Origin: an uncultured Candidatus Nitrosopumilus sp.
GTDB lineage: Archaea > Thermoproteota > Nitrososphaeria > Nitrososphaerales > Nitrosopumilaceae
Reading direction: 5' to 3'
Assembly: GCA_905612485.1 (NCBI GenBank)
Contig: CAJQSE010000026.1
Span: forward strand, 40,050 to 104,049
Length of the DNA stretch: 64,000 bases
Shown: one piece after another, positions 49,106 to 60,157 of the stretch
Layout: every line of letters begins with the position of its first letter
Position numbering within the stretch: the stretch's first letter is position 1
Translations under genes and position numbers: made by a program
The notes under the pieces: model-generated
Seen by the model: the letters and a program-made list of their open reading frames with translations, nothing else
Database searches by the model: none
Told to the model about the DNA's origin: nothing

Positions 49106-50191
49106 ATGGATATTTTACAATTAATCCAATCGAATCTTCTTACTCCTATAGTTCTATTTTTCCTATTTGGAATTATTGCAGCAAGAATAAAATCTGATTT
49201 AAAAATTCCAGAAGCAATCTCTGAATTTTTACCCATCTATCTTCTTGCCGCAATTGGACTTCACGGTGGAATCCAAATGAGAACTACTGGATTTGAAAAT
49301 ATGCTTATTCCTATGTTGGTTGCCATTGGACTTTCATTATTGTTTACATTAAATCACTATCAAATTTTACGTAAATTAGGGAAATTCAATATTTTTGACT
49401 CTTATGCATTAGCATCTACTTATGGTGCAGTTGGTGCTGTAACTTTTTCAGTTGGATTATCTTTTCTTAAAAATCAGGGAGTAACATCTGAAGGTTATCT
49501 TGCAGCTGTTTTGGCAGTTTTAGAACCTGTTGCATTTATCTTGGCAATATTTTTGACAAACATGGCAGTCTCTAAACAGATCAATATTAAAAAACAATCA
49601 TTCACTAATGATTCTAAATCTGATATTGATGTTGGGTTAAATGAAACAAAAATCAAACTTTCTAAGGTATTGCGTGAATCAGTTACTGGTAAAGCTATAG
49701 TTATCTTACTTGGTAGTATTGTAATTGGATACATAATTGGTGAAGATGGATTTGGTCCTATCAAATTTGTTTTTGATGAGTTGTTTACTGGAGCAATTGT
49801 AATTTTTATGATTGAAATGGGAATTATTGCAGGTCAAAGATTAGATGACATCAAAAAAGTTGGGATTTTTCTTACATCTTTTGCTATAATCATGCCTACT
49901 TTTAATGGAATAATTGGTGTTGTGGTAGCCACATTGATGGGTCTAAGTTTGGGTGGTTCAGTAATGTTTGGACTTCTATTAGCTAGTGCATCATTTATTG
50001 CAGCTCCTGCTGTTTTGCGTAATGCAATCCCACAAGCAAATCCTAGTCTTTACATTACATCTGCATTAGGAATTACATTTCCTTACAACATCATTGTATT
50101 ATTACCAATCATGTTTGCAGTTGCATCATTTTTACATAATCTTGATGGATCGATAGACTTATTCAATTATTCATTTAAGGATTTGATATGA
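49106..50191 (+). CDS. sbtA: SbtA-type sodium-dependent bicarbonate transporter
   Basis: AISEFLPIYLLAAIGLHGGIQMR; TYGAVGAVTF; LASASFIAAPAVLRNAIPQANPSLYITSALGITFPYN. Confidence 0.88.
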   Translation: MDILQLIQSNLLTPIVLFFLFGIIAARIKSDLKIPEAISEFLPIYLLAAIGLHGGIQMRTTGFENMLIPMLVAIGLSLLFTLNHYQILRKLGKFNIFDSYALASTYGAVGAVTFSVGLSFLKNQGVTSEGYLAAVLAVLEPVAFILAIFLTNMAVSKQINIKKQSFTNDSKSDIDVGLNETKIKLSKVLRESVTGKAIVILLGSIVIGYIIGEDGFGPIKFVFDELFTGAIVIFMIEMGIIAGQRLDDIKKVGIFLTSFAIIMPTFNGIIGVVVATLMGLSLGGSVMFGLLLASASFIAAPAVLRNAIPQANPSLYITSALGITFPYNIIVLLPIMFAVASFLHNLDGSIDLFNYSFKDLI

Positions 50192-50490
50192 AGCTATATC
50201 CTGTAAAATTACTTACAATTACTTGTGAAATTCTAGCACAAAAAAATATTATGGAAATTCTAACTAAACATGAAATTACTGGTTATACAATTTATGAAGT
50301 AAATGGTAATGGTGCACGTGGATTACGTGGTCAAGGTTTTAAAAATGAAAAAAATGTTAAAATTGAAATAATTTTGCGTGAAGCAAAGTTGCAAGATATT
50401 GTTGAGGAGGTTTCTAGAACCATGTTTGCTAATTTTGCCATCGTACTTTATGTTAGTGACGTTGGCGTATTACGTACTGAAAAATTTTAA
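50188..50490 (+). CDS. sbtB: SbtB-like PII-family protein
   Basis: PII ferredoxin-like fold; T-loop-like NGNGARGLRGQGF; overlaps sbtA. Confidence 0.8.
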   Translation: MKLYPVKLLTITCEILAQKNIMEILTKHEITGYTIYEVNGNGARGLRGQGFKNEKNVKIEIILREAKLQDIVEEVSRTMFANFAIVLYVSDVGVLRTEKF

Positions 50491-50786
50491 CAACAGTTTT
50501 TATCTGAACATAGATTTGGAATTTCTTTTGATGTTTTTGTAACCTTTGTTATTAATTCTGATAATTGACTACTGGAAATCATATACATTGCTTTTTTTCC
50601 TTCATCTCTTGATTTGACAATCCCACATTTTTTTAATGTCTTTAGATGATGTGATACTAATGGCTGATCCTTTTTTAGTTCATTCACAAAATCATTCACA
50701 CACAATTCATTATTTTTTTGTAATAATTCTAAAATTTCAAATCTTGTTTCATCACAAATACATTTTAAAAGACTAATTCCATTCAT
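50487..50786 (-). CDS. arsR: ArsR-family transcriptional regulator
   Basis: DQPLVSHHLKTLKKCGIVKSRDEGKKAMY; N-terminal CICDETRFEIL and C-terminal CSDKNCC. Confidence 0.88.
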   Translation of the reverse strand: MNGISLLKCICDETRFEILELLQKNNELCVNDFVNELKKDQPLVSHHLKTLKKCGIVKSRDEGKKAMYMISSSQLSELITKVTKTSKEIPNLCSDKNCC

Positions 50787-50826
50787 ATCAATTTAAATTT
50801 ATATAAACTAATATTTATGTTATATT

Positions 50827-51240
50827 GTGAATTTACCTAAAAATATTCTATTTGTGTGCGTAGAGAATGCTGGAAGAAGTCAGATGGCTGAGGCATTTTT
50901 TAAAAAATATGCTAAAAATCAATTCAATGTGGTTAGTGCTGGAACATCACCATCATCTAATCTTAATCCTATTGTTGTTTCAGTAATGGATGAAATTGGA
51001 ATTGATTTGAAAAATCAACAACCCCAATTATTGTTAGACTCTATGATTGAAAATTCCCATAAAACTGTCAATATGGGATGTATGGATGAGGAATCATGTC
51101 CATCATTATTTGTAAAAGATGTGGATGATTGGAATGTTGATGATCCTAAAGGAAAATCTATTGACGATGTAAGAAAAATTCGTGATCAAATTAAACATGG
51201 TGTTTTGAATTTACTTAATTCTCTTGAAAGTGATAATTAA
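50827..51240 (+). CDS. arsC: Arsenate reductase (low-MW protein tyrosine phosphatase fold)
   Basis: FVCVENAGRSQMAEAFF (CX5R); WNVDDPKGKSIDDVRKIRDQI. Confidence 0.9.
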   Translation: MNLPKNILFVCVENAGRSQMAEAFFKKYAKNQFNVVSAGTSPSSNLNPIVVSVMDEIGIDLKNQQPQLLLDSMIENSHKTVNMGCMDEESCPSLFVKDVDDWNVDDPKGKSIDDVRKIRDQIKHGVLNLLNSLESDN

Positions 51241-51944
51241 TGACTTATTCTAATTTACAAATTTTTACTGTAGAATTAATTGGAACTTTTATTCTTGTAG
51301 TTTTTGCAACTGGTTCTATTGTTTATGATGTTGAATTTTTTGATGGTGATTTGGGAATTCCTTTTGCAGCTGTTGCCCCATTCATTGCATTATTAATTGG
51401 AGTTTATTCTTTTGGAAAAATTTCTTTGGCTCACTTTAACCCTGCAGTTACTATTGGGTACTATGTTACAGGACATATAACAAAAATTCAAGTTTTGTAT
51501 TATTTAATTGCAGAAATTATTGGTGCTTTATTGGGTTCACTTTTTGTTTTAATTTTTATTGGCGAGAAAGCAAATCTTGGAGCCAATGCTCCTAACTATG
51601 ATTTTTCAATCTTTTTGATATTTTCAGTAGAAGTTTTAGCTTCCATGATGCTTATGGGTGTAATTTTCTATGTTGTATATACGAAAGGTCTTCGAGGATT
51701 TAGTGGTGTTGCAATTGGTGGAATTGTTGCATTAGATATTTTATTTTTAGCCTTTATCTCTGGTGCCTCTATGAACCCTGCTAGGGCACTTGCACCTGCA
51801 TTATTATCTGGAACTTTTGGTGACTTGTGGCTATATTGGAGTGCACCGTTTATTGGAACTTTGATTGCAGCATTTCTATTTCGTGATAAATTTCAAGCCC
51901 AGAGAGCTCAAATTAGGAATAATAATGACCATGTTGTAGATTGA
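51240..51944 (+). CDS. Aquaporin / major intrinsic protein
   Basis: Two NPA motifs: HFNPAVTIGYY and SMNPARALAP. Confidence 0.94.
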   Translation: MTYSNLQIFTVELIGTFILVVFATGSIVYDVEFFDGDLGIPFAAVAPFIALLIGVYSFGKISLAHFNPAVTIGYYVTGHITKIQVLYYLIAEIIGALLGSLFVLIFIGEKANLGANAPNYDFSIFLIFSVEVLASMMLMGVIFYVVYTKGLRGFSGVAIGGIVALDILFLAFISGASMNPARALAPALLSGTFGDLWLYWSAPFIGTLIAAFLFRDKFQAQRAQIRNNNDHVVD

Positions 51945-53224
51945 GTATGCCTACTTCTAGGGAACTATTCAATGATGCAAAAAGAGTGATTCCTTCAGGG
52001 GTCAATAGCCCTGTTCGATATTTTGATCCTTATCCATTTTTTACAAAAAAAGCAAATGGTGCATACATTTGGGATGAAGACAATAGACGTTACATTGATT
52101 TTTGTAATGCATATGGTGCGTTACTTTTAGGACATAGAAGAAAAGAAATCATTACATCTGTAACTAAACAACTTTCAAAAGGAACTCTGTATTGTACTCC
52201 AACTGCATCTGAAGTAGAATTATCACAATTAATTATTGGGAATTTTCCATCTATGGATAAAGTCAGATTAATGAACACTGGTGGTGAAGCTACAATGACT
52301 GCAATTAGATTAGCTCGTGGTTACACAAAAAAGAAAAAAATTATTAAATTTGAAGGATGTTATCATGGTGCACATGATTCTGTTTTAGTAAAAGCAGGTT
52401 CTGGTTCAGTACATAATGGTATTTCTGTATCTGATGGTGGATTAGATGAAGTTTCCAAAAATACATTGGTTGTTGAGTATAACAATATTGAAGATTTACA
52501 AAAAACAATTTCTAAAGATAAAGACATTGCTGGTGTTATTGTTGAACCAATTTTAGCTAACATGGGATTAATTTTACCTGAAAAAAATTTTCTTTCCGAT
52601 TTGAGGAAAATTACTAAAGAAAATAACATCCCATTAATTTTTGACGAGGTTGTTACTGGCTTTAGAGTGTCACCTGGTGGAGCACAAGAACATTTTGGTA
52701 TCAAACCTGATATCACGACTTTAGCTAAATCTTTGAGTAATGGATTTACAATATCTGCTGTTGGCGGTAAAAAAGAAATCATGAACTTACTTTCTCCTGA
52801 AGGAAAAGTATACCAAGCAAGTACTTTTGCTGGAAATCCTATCTCTGTTAGTGCTGCAATTAGTTCTATTAAGACAATAAATAAAATCAAAAATAAACTC
52901 TATTCAAAACTTGAAAGATTTAATTTATTATTTTCCACCGCACTTGACGATATGGCAACTGATATGAGAATTCCTCATCAAATTAATTTTACAGCCTCAA
53001 TGTTTCAAATTTTCTTTACAAATACGCCTGTAATTGACTATAAAACATCAAAAAAAGCAAACGGTAAAAAATTCCAAAAATTATTTAAAACTCTATTGAA
53101 ACAAGGAGTCTTTATTCCACCTTCTCAATTTGAAGTTGTTTTCTTATCTGATGCTCATACTGAAAATGATCTAAACAAAACATTAGATGCATATCATACT
53201 GCATTAAAGTCGGTGAAAAATTGA
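51941..53224 (+). CDS. hemL: Glutamate-1-semialdehyde 2,1-aminomutase
   Basis: VIPSGVNSPVRYF; FDEVVTGFRVSPGGAQEHFGIKPDITTLAKSLSNGF. Confidence 0.96.
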   Translation: MSMPTSRELFNDAKRVIPSGVNSPVRYFDPYPFFTKKANGAYIWDEDNRRYIDFCNAYGALLLGHRRKEIITSVTKQLSKGTLYCTPTASEVELSQLIIGNFPSMDKVRLMNTGGEATMTAIRLARGYTKKKKIIKFEGCYHGAHDSVLVKAGSGSVHNGISVSDGGLDEVSKNTLVVEYNNIEDLQKTISKDKDIAGVIVEPILANMGLILPEKNFLSDLRKITKENNIPLIFDEVVTGFRVSPGGAQEHFGIKPDITTLAKSLSNGFTISAVGGKKEIMNLLSPEGKVYQASTFAGNPISVSAAISSIKTINKIKNKLYSKLERFNLLFSTALDDMATDMRIPHQINFTASMFQIFFTNTPVIDYKTSKKANGKKFQKLFKTLLKQGVFIPPSQFEVVFLSDAHTENDLNKTLDAYHTALKSVKN

Positions 53225-54156
53225 AGTATGTAGTTGGTGCAAGAGGTAGTAAATTATCTATAGCTCAAACCAATTGGATTATTTTAGAATTAAAAAAAGT
53301 AAATCCTGATTGTGAATATGAAATTAAACCAATTACTACTAAAGGTGATACTGATACAAGACCACTATTCACTATTGAACAAAAAGGTATTTTTGAAAAA
53401 GAAATTGATAAGGCAGTTGCAGAAAAAGAAATTGATTTTGCAGTACATAGTCTCAAAGACGTTCCTTCTCAATTAACTGATAATTTAATAATTGCATCAA
53501 TTCCAAAACGTGAAATAGTAAATGATGTATTCATTTCATCTGACGGTTCATCATTAGATGAAATAAAACCTGGTTCTGTAATTGGAACAAGTTCACTGAG
53601 ACGTGCTGTCCAGGTCAAACGAAAAAGATCTGATGTTACTGTTAAATCTATTAGAGGTAATATTGAAACTAGAATTAAGAAAGTATTTGGCGAAGATTAT
53701 GATGCTGTAGTACTTGCACATGCAGGAATTTCTAGATTGGGAGTTGATGTAAAGTTTACATCTTTATCTACTGAAGATTTCTCTCCTTCACCTGGTCAGG
53801 GTGCTCTTGCAATTGTTGCAAGAATTGATGATCCTCAAACAATTGAAATGCTAAGAAAAATTGAAGACCCTGTTACTCGATTGGAAATTGAGGCTGAACG
53901 TGCTTTATCTGATTTTATTGATTCTGGATGTAGATTTCCTTTAGGTGCATATGCCAAATCAAATGGCTCTGAAATGACATTAACTGTATATGCTTTTTCT
54001 GTTGATGGTAAGCAATCTCTACAAGTAACTCATTCTGGAGATAAAAATTATCCAAAATTATTGGGTAAACGTGTAGGTGAGGAATTACGTAGTAAGGGCA
54101 TTAATGATCTTGCATTAAATTGGAGACAGAAAGTGGAGGAATGGAATAAGACATGA
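53221..54156 (+). CDS. hemC: Hydroxymethylbilane synthase
   Basis: GARGSKLSIAQTNW; VHSLKDVPSQL; GTSSLRRAVQVKR; GCRFPLGAYA. Confidence 0.96.
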   Translation: MKYVVGARGSKLSIAQTNWIILELKKVNPDCEYEIKPITTKGDTDTRPLFTIEQKGIFEKEIDKAVAEKEIDFAVHSLKDVPSQLTDNLIIASIPKREIVNDVFISSDGSSLDEIKPGSVIGTSSLRRAVQVKRKRSDVTVKSIRGNIETRIKKVFGEDYDAVVLAHAGISRLGVDVKFTSLSTEDFSPSPGQGALAIVARIDDPQTIEMLRKIEDPVTRLEIEAERALSDFIDSGCRFPLGAYAKSNGSEMTLTVYAFSVDGKQSLQVTHSGDKNYPKLLGKRVGEELRSKGINDLALNWRQKVEEWNKT

Positions 54157-54893
54157 TCGGTAAAGTGTATCTTGTTGGAGCAGGTCCTGGAGATAGTAAG
54201 TTAATTACTCTGCGGGCTGTTGAATTAATCCAAAAAGCTGATGTTGTTTTGTATGATAGATTAGTTAGTAAACAAATTATTTCGATGATTCCTAAAACTG
54301 CAAAAAAAGTCTATGTTGGACGTGCAGTGGGTGATGATACAACTCATCAAAATACTACTAATGATCTAATGGTTGAATATGCAAAATCTAAAAAAAATGT
54401 TGTCAGACTTAAGGGCGGTGATCCAATAATTTTTGGACGTGGCGGCGAGGAAGCTGAATTTCTAAAAGATCATAAAGTAAAATATGAAATTGTCCCTGGA
54501 ATTACTTCTGGTATTGGTTCTGCAACATATGCTGGAATCCCATTAACTCATAGAAGATATTCTTCATCAGTAGTTTTTGTAACTGGACATGAGGATCCTG
54601 AAAAGAAGCAAGAGATTGTTAAATGGAAAAATCTTGCAAAATCTGTAGATACCATAGTGATCATGATGGGATTGTCTAGAATTGATGTTATTTGTAAACA
54701 ACTTATTTTAGGAGGCATGGATAAAAAAATGCCAGTAGCTGTAATTCAAAATGGAACAACTCCCCAACAAAAAATGATAAAAGGAAATGTTACAAATATT
54801 GCAAAAAAAGTTAAAGAAAATAAAATTATTCCTCCTACAAATATAATTATTGGTAAGGTAGTTGATTTATCTGATATTATTGGGTGGAAATAA
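54153..54893 (+). CDS. cobA: Uroporphyrinogen-III C-methyltransferase
   Basis: VYLVGAGPGDSKLITLRAVELIQKADVVLYDRLV; RLKGGDPIIFGRGGEEAEFL. Confidence 0.95.
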   Translation: MIGKVYLVGAGPGDSKLITLRAVELIQKADVVLYDRLVSKQIISMIPKTAKKVYVGRAVGDDTTHQNTTNDLMVEYAKSKKNVVRLKGGDPIIFGRGGEEAEFLKDHKVKYEIVPGITSGIGSATYAGIPLTHRRYSSSVVFVTGHEDPEKKQEIVKWKNLAKSVDTIVIMMGLSRIDVICKQLILGGMDKKMPVAVIQNGTTPQQKMIKGNVTNIAKKVKENKIIPPTNIIIGKVVDLSDIIGWK

Positions 54894-55693
54894 TGCTTAG
54901 TGGTAAAACTATTGCAATAACTCGTTCACACGATGATGCTTCAGAATTTATTTCACTTGCAAAAGAAAATAATGTCACTGCTATACCATTACCTACAATT
55001 GAATTAGTAAGTAAGGGTGAAAAAATTGTTGATGACTTTTTAGAGTCTGTCTCTAAATACAATCCTGATTATTCTGTTTTTATGAGTTCAAAAGCTGTAA
55101 AATTATTATTTGACACTGCAAAACAATTGGGAAAACTTGAAAAATTACAATTAGCAGTTGCAAATACTACTGTAATGTCTGTTGGACCTAAAACTTCTCT
55201 CACACTTGAAGCTCAAGGAATTAAAGTAAATCATCAACCTACGACTTTTTCATCTGTTGGTGTGGGTGAGGAATTTACAAAACTTAATGCTGTTGGGAAA
55301 AAAGTTATTGTTCCACGTAGTGGTGCATCAACCCCTTTTCTAAAAGAACTACTTTCAAAAATTGGAATTGATGTATTAGAAATTTATCTGTATGATGTTT
55401 GTGCTTTTAGAGATACTGCTCAATGGAATGGGTTTAGAGAATTATTTTCTCAAAATAAAGTTGATGGTGTAGTCTTTACTAGTGCATCGTCTGTTAGGGG
55501 ATTTTTTGAAATAATGTCTAAAGATTATGCTGAGGATGTATTACTTGACAATCTTACAAAATTATCTGTTGTTTCAATTGGCCCATTTACTTCAGATGAA
55601 TTAAAAAAATTTAAAGTCAAAAATACTGTTGCAGAAGTTCATACTGTTGCAGGTGCATTTGATGCCATGAAGACTACTTTGAACATGATTTGA
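54893..55693 (+). CDS. hemD: Uroporphyrinogen-III synthase
   Basis: Two-domain HemD-like sequence, adjacent to hemC and cobA. Confidence 0.9.
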   Translation: MLSGKTIAITRSHDDASEFISLAKENNVTAIPLPTIELVSKGEKIVDDFLESVSKYNPDYSVFMSSKAVKLLFDTAKQLGKLEKLQLAVANTTVMSVGPKTSLTLEAQGIKVNHQPTTFSSVGVGEEFTKLNAVGKKVIVPRSGASTPFLKELLSKIGIDVLEIYLYDVCAFRDTAQWNGFRELFSQNKVDGVVFTSASSVRGFFEIMSKDYAEDVLLDNLTKLSVVSIGPFTSDELKKFKVKNTVAEVHTVAGAFDAMKTTLNMI

Positions 55694-55769
55694 GTGTGAT
55701 TTAGCTCAAGCTATTTAGCTCTACCTATTTTTCCTCATGTATTTATAATATAACGGAGTTATTTTACAC

Positions 55770-57170
55770 ATGGCAACAGAAAATCTAGATATTGATTATA
55801 CAAAATATGATTTTAAAGACTCAACAGAAATGTATGTCCATCTTAGTAAAAAAGGACTCTCTAAAGATACTGTAATTGAAATTAGTAAAATGAAAAATGA
55901 GCCACAGTGGATGCTAGATTTTAGATTACGTTCTTATGAAATCTTTATGAATAAACCAATGCCAACTTGGGGTGGTGATCTTAGTACTATCGATTTCCAA
56001 AATATCTATTATTATGCTAAAGCATCTGAAAAAGTAGCAAAGAATTGGGATGATGTTCCAGATAATGTTAAAAAAACTTTTGATAAACTTGGAATTCCAG
56101 AAGCTGAGAAGAAATTTTTGGCAGGTGTTGGTGCACAATACGAATCTGAAGTTGTTTATCATAGTTTAAGAGAAGATTTGGCAAAACAAGGTGTTTTGTT
56201 TTTAGATACTGATCAAGCTTTAATTGATCACCCTGAATTGTTCAAAAAATATTTTGGTAAAATTATCCCTCCAGAGGATAACAAATTTGCAGCATTAAAC
56301 AGTGCAGTATGGAGTGGTGGCTCATTTATCTATGTCCCACCAGGTGTTCATATTGACATGCCTTTACAAGCATACTTTAGAATTAATGCTGAAAATATTG
56401 GTCAATTTGAAAGAACATTAATCATTGTTGATGAAGGCGCAGAAGTACATTACATCGAAGGTTGTACTGCTCCTGTATATTCTTCTGAATCACTTCACTC
56501 TGCTGTTGTTGAACTTGTTGCACACAAAGATGCAAAATTAAGATACACTACTATTCAAAACTGGAGTTCTGATGTTTACAATCTTGTAACAAAACGTGCT
56601 TATGCATATGAAGGTGCAACCGTTGAATGGATTGATGGAAATATTGGAAGTAAATTAACAATGAAATATCCTGGTGTTTATCTTATGGGTGAAAGAGCTT
56701 ATGGTGAAACACTATCTATTGCATTTGCAGGTAAAGGTCAACATCAAGACACTGGAGCTAAAATGGTACATCTTGCACCAAATACAACTTCTAAAGTTAC
56801 ATCAAAATCTGTAAGCCGATTAGATGGACGTTCAACTTATAGGGGAATGCTACATGTTGCAAAAGGCGCTACTGGTGTAAAATCTACTGTTAGATGTGAT
56901 GCATTGTTAATGGATGATACATCAAAAACTGATACTTATCCGTACATGGTAATTGATCAAGAGGATGCAACAATCACTCACGAAGCTACTGTTGGAAAAA
57001 TCGGTGATGAACAAATTTTCTATCTTATGTCTAGAGGATTTAGTGAGGAAGATGCATTATCATTAATTGTTAATGGCTTTATGGAACCATTTACAAAAGA
57101 ATTGCCAATGGAATATGCAGTTGAATTAAACAGACTCATTAAATTAGAAATGGATGACTCTGTGGGATAA
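55770..57170 (+). CDS. sufB: Fe-S cluster assembly protein SufB
   Basis: SufB core [50 protein letters not shown]. Confidence 0.96.
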   Translation: MATENLDIDYTKYDFKDSTEMYVHLSKKGLSKDTVIEISKMKNEPQWMLDFRLRSYEIFMNKPMPTWGGDLSTIDFQNIYYYAKASEKVAKNWDDVPDNVKKTFDKLGIPEAEKKFLAGVGAQYESEVVYHSLREDLAKQGVLFLDTDQALIDHPELFKKYFGKIIPPEDNKFAALNSAVWSGGSFIYVPPGVHIDMPLQAYFRINAENIGQFERTLIIVDEGAEVHYIEGCTAPVYSSESLHSAVVELVAHKDAKLRYTTIQNWSSDVYNLVTKRAYAYEGATVEWIDGNIGSKLTMKYPGVYLMGERAYGETLSIAFAGKGQHQDTGAKMVHLAPNTTSKVTSKSVSRLDGRSTYRGMLHVAKGATGVKSTVRCDALLMDDTSKTDTYPYMVIDQEDATITHEATVGKIGDEQIFYLMSRGFSEEDALSLIVNGFMEPFTKELPMEYAVELNRLIKLEMDDSVG

Positions 57171-57195
57171 TATCCCAATTTTTATCTGATTAATA

Positions 57196-58596
57196 ATGTC
57201 TCAAGAAATACTTTCAAAATTAAGCACTGCTCATATTGATAAAATATCTTTATCTGGAAATGAACCTGATTGGCTTAAAAATTATCGAAGAAATTCATTA
57301 ATTATCTATGATGATCTCCCAATTGAAACATCTCCATTATACAACAAGTATACTGATGCAAAAAAGATGGATCCTGCAAAAGTATCTCTATCTACTACTA
57401 CTACTGAAACAATACCTGCTTTTCTTCAAAAAAGATTAGGTGAATTAGAAAATGAAATTTGTATTATTCAAATTGGAACCAACATTCATAGAATTAATTT
57501 ACCTGATGAATTAAAATCAAAAGGACTTGTAATCTCTTCAATATCTGATGCCATTCAAAATAATTTTGAATTAGTAAAAAATGCATTAGAGGCATCAAAT
57601 TCTAATGATGATAAATTTACAGCTTTGAATAATGCTGCTTTTAATTCTGGAATATTCATCCACATACCACGTAATTTTATTTTAGATAAACCTATTTACT
57701 TTTTGACATGCCTTTCTGAAGATGGTCATTCAACAATTTCTAGAAATATTATTTTTGCAGATGAAAGCAGTAAATCTATACTTGTTCAAGAATTGTATTC
57801 TGCAAATATTCAAACACAGCAAGCATATATTGAATTAATGAACACAAATGTTGCTGCAAATGCTCAATTGGATGTTACTACTTTACAAATGATGGATCAA
57901 CACGCTGTAACTTTTTCAACAAAACGTATTGACCTCGGACAAGATGCTAAAGTAAACTGGTATTCTGGATTATTTGGTTCAATGTTATCTAGATATAAAA
58001 TTGAATATTTTCTTAATGGTACTGGTGCATCTTCAAATGACTCTGAAGTTATTTTTGGAAATAATGAACAATCATTTGATATTCAAACTAATGTAAATCA
58101 TGAAAGTCCATCTACTGAAGGACGTGTAGTTGAAAAATCTATTCTTCGAAATAAATCTAAATCTCTTTTTAAAGGAATGATTAGAATTAAGGAAAATGCA
58201 ACTAAATCCAATTCTTTCTTATCAGGTCGTTCAATTCTATTAGATCCTGATGCAAAATCCTCATCAATTCCTGGATTAGAGATATTCACCAATGATGTAA
58301 AAGCAACTCATTCTGCATCTGTTGCACAAATTGATGAGGAACAACTTTTCTATCTAAAAACTAGATGCCTCAGTCATGAAGAAGCTGAAAGAACTATTGT
58401 TGAGGGTTTCTTAGAACCTCTTTCAAGAAAAATGTCTTTTCAAGTGAGAGCATGGATTGCATATCTTATTGAATCAAAATGGGATAATCGTGAACTTACT
58501 ATTAACACAGATGAGGAATTGGCAAAGTTTGTTGAAATTGAAGAAACTCGTTATGATGAAAATTCTGAAGTTGAACAACACTACAAGTATCGGTGA
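57196..58596 (+). CDS. sufD: Fe-S cluster assembly protein SufD
   Basis: SufBD-family C-terminal sequence; follows sufB. Confidence 0.92.
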   Translation: MSQEILSKLSTAHIDKISLSGNEPDWLKNYRRNSLIIYDDLPIETSPLYNKYTDAKKMDPAKVSLSTTTTETIPAFLQKRLGELENEICIIQIGTNIHRINLPDELKSKGLVISSISDAIQNNFELVKNALEASNSNDDKFTALNNAAFNSGIFIHIPRNFILDKPIYFLTCLSEDGHSTISRNIIFADESSKSILVQELYSANIQTQQAYIELMNTNVAANAQLDVTTLQMMDQHAVTFSTKRIDLGQDAKVNWYSGLFGSMLSRYKIEYFLNGTGASSNDSEVIFGNNEQSFDIQTNVNHESPSTEGRVVEKSILRNKSKSLFKGMIRIKENATKSNSFLSGRSILLDPDAKSSSIPGLEIFTNDVKATHSASVAQIDEEQLFYLKTRCLSHEEAERTIVEGFLEPLSRKMSFQVRAWIAYLIESKWDNRELTINTDEELAKFVEIEETRYDENSEVEQHYKYR

Positions 58597-58600
58597 TTTT

Positions 58601-58909
58601 TTGTCTGAATGGATTAAAGCATGCAATTTAGATCAAGTGAAAAAAGGCGAACTTTTTGGTTTTATTAAAGATGATATGAAACTTCTCATAGCAAATCTTG
58701 ATGGCACAATTCATGCTACTGATTTAATTTGTACTCATGCTGATGCAGATCTTTCTACTGGCTTTCTGAGCAAAGAAGGTGTTAGATGTCCATTACATCT
58801 TTCAGTTTTTAATTTAGTTAATGGTAAACCAAATAATCTTCCAGCTGAAACTGCTCTTAAAACATATCCAGTTAAAATTGATAACAACGAAATTTTTGTA
58901 GAGGTTTAA
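58601..58909 (+). CDS. Rieske [2Fe-2S] ferredoxin
   Basis: LICTHADADLSTGFLSKEGVRCPLHLSVF (CxH...CxxH); likely TTG start at 58601. Confidence 0.9.
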   Translation: MSEWIKACNLDQVKKGELFGFIKDDMKLLIANLDGTIHATDLICTHADADLSTGFLSKEGVRCPLHLSVFNLVNGKPNNLPAETALKTYPVKIDNNEIFVEV

Positions 58910-58912
58910 AAT

Positions 58913-60157
58913 TTGCAAAGTACTGACGACTCTTTTGAGAATCTTAGAAATGATTTTCCAATTTTAAAAAGAACTGTTAGAGATAACAAACGTCTTGTTT
59001 ATTTAGATAATGCATCTACAACTCAAAAACCTAATCAAGTAATTGATGCTATTACTGATTATTATAGAAATCATAATGCAAATATTCATCGTGCAGTATA
59101 TGCCCTTGCTGAAGAATCAACTGAAGCTTATGAAGCAGCTAGAGATAAAATTGCAAAATTTGTTAATATTAAAAATCGTCAAGAACTTATTTTTGTTAGA
59201 GGAACTACTGAAGCAATTAATTTAGTTGCATATGCATGGGGGAGACCTCATATCAACGAAGGTGATATTATTGTCACCACTGAATATGAGCATCATAGTA
59301 ATATTGTTCCATGGCAATTACTTACTCAAGAAAAACATGCAAAATTAGAATATATTGGAATGGATGATGATGGACAATTAATTTTAGATGATCTTGATAA
59401 ATATCTTGCAACTGGTAAAGTAAAACTTGTAACTTTTAGTTTGATGTCTAATGTTCTTGGAACTATTACTGATGCTGAAAAAATTATTGCAAAATGTAAG
59501 GCTGCAGGTGTCCCTACTTTGATTGATGGTGCTCAAGCTGTACCTCATATGACAGTTGATCTTGATACTTTGGGTTGTGATTTCTTTGCATTCTCTGGAC
59601 ACAAAATGTTGGCTCCTACTGGAATTGGTGTTTTGTGGGTTAGAAAATCTGTATTACAAACAATGAATCCATTTCATGGTGGTGGTGATATGATTAGAGA
59701 AGTTCACAAGTATGAAACTACTTGGAATGATTTACCTTACAAATTTGAAGCAGGAACTCCAAGTATTGCAGATGTTATAGGATTTGGAGCTGCAATTGAT
59801 TATCTTACAAAAATTGGAATGGATAATGTGCGACAACATGAAATTGAATTAACTAAATATGCTATAGATGAATTTTCAAAAGTTCCAGGACTTCAAATCT
59901 ATGGTACTAAAGATATTACAAAACGTGGTGGTGTCATATCATTTAATTTTGCAGATGTACATCCACATGATGTTGCTCAAATAATTGATGGTGAGGGTAT
60001 TGCACTTCGTTCAGGTCATCATTGTGCCCAAGTATTAATGGAGAGACTAAACGTTGCTGCAACTTCTAGAGCTAGTTTCTATATTTATAATACAAAGGCA
60101 GATGTTGATGCTTTAATCAATTCATTAAATATAGTGGCAAAGGTCTTTAAATTATGA
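58913..60157 (+). CDS. sufS: Cysteine desulfurase SufS
   Basis: YLDNASTTQKPNQVIDAITDYY; FSGHKMLAPTGIGVLW; LRSGHHCAQ. Confidence 0.96.
   Translation: MQSTDDSFENLRNDFPILKRTVRDNKRLVYLDNASTTQKPNQVIDAITDYYRNHNANIHRAVYALAEESTEAYEAARDKIAKFVNIKNRQELIFVRGTTEAINLVAYAWGRPHINEGDIIVTTEYEHHSNIVPWQLLTQEKHAKLEYIGMDDDGQLILDDLDKYLATGKVKLVTFSLMSNVLGTITDAEKIIAKCKAAGVPTLIDGAQAVPHMTVDLDTLGCDFFAFSGHKMLAPTGIGVLWVRKSVLQTMNPFHGGGDMIREVHKYETTWNDLPYKFEAGTPSIADVIGFGAAIDYLTKIGMDNVRQHEIELTKYAIDEFSKVPGLQIYGTKDITKRGGVISFNFADVHPHDVAQIIDGEGIALRSGHHCAQVLMERLNVAATSRASFYIYNTKADVDALINSLNIVAKVFKL

Noticed and set aside
52363-52890. 175-aa minus-strand ORF inside hemL
   Set aside because: Antisense to a confidently identified gene
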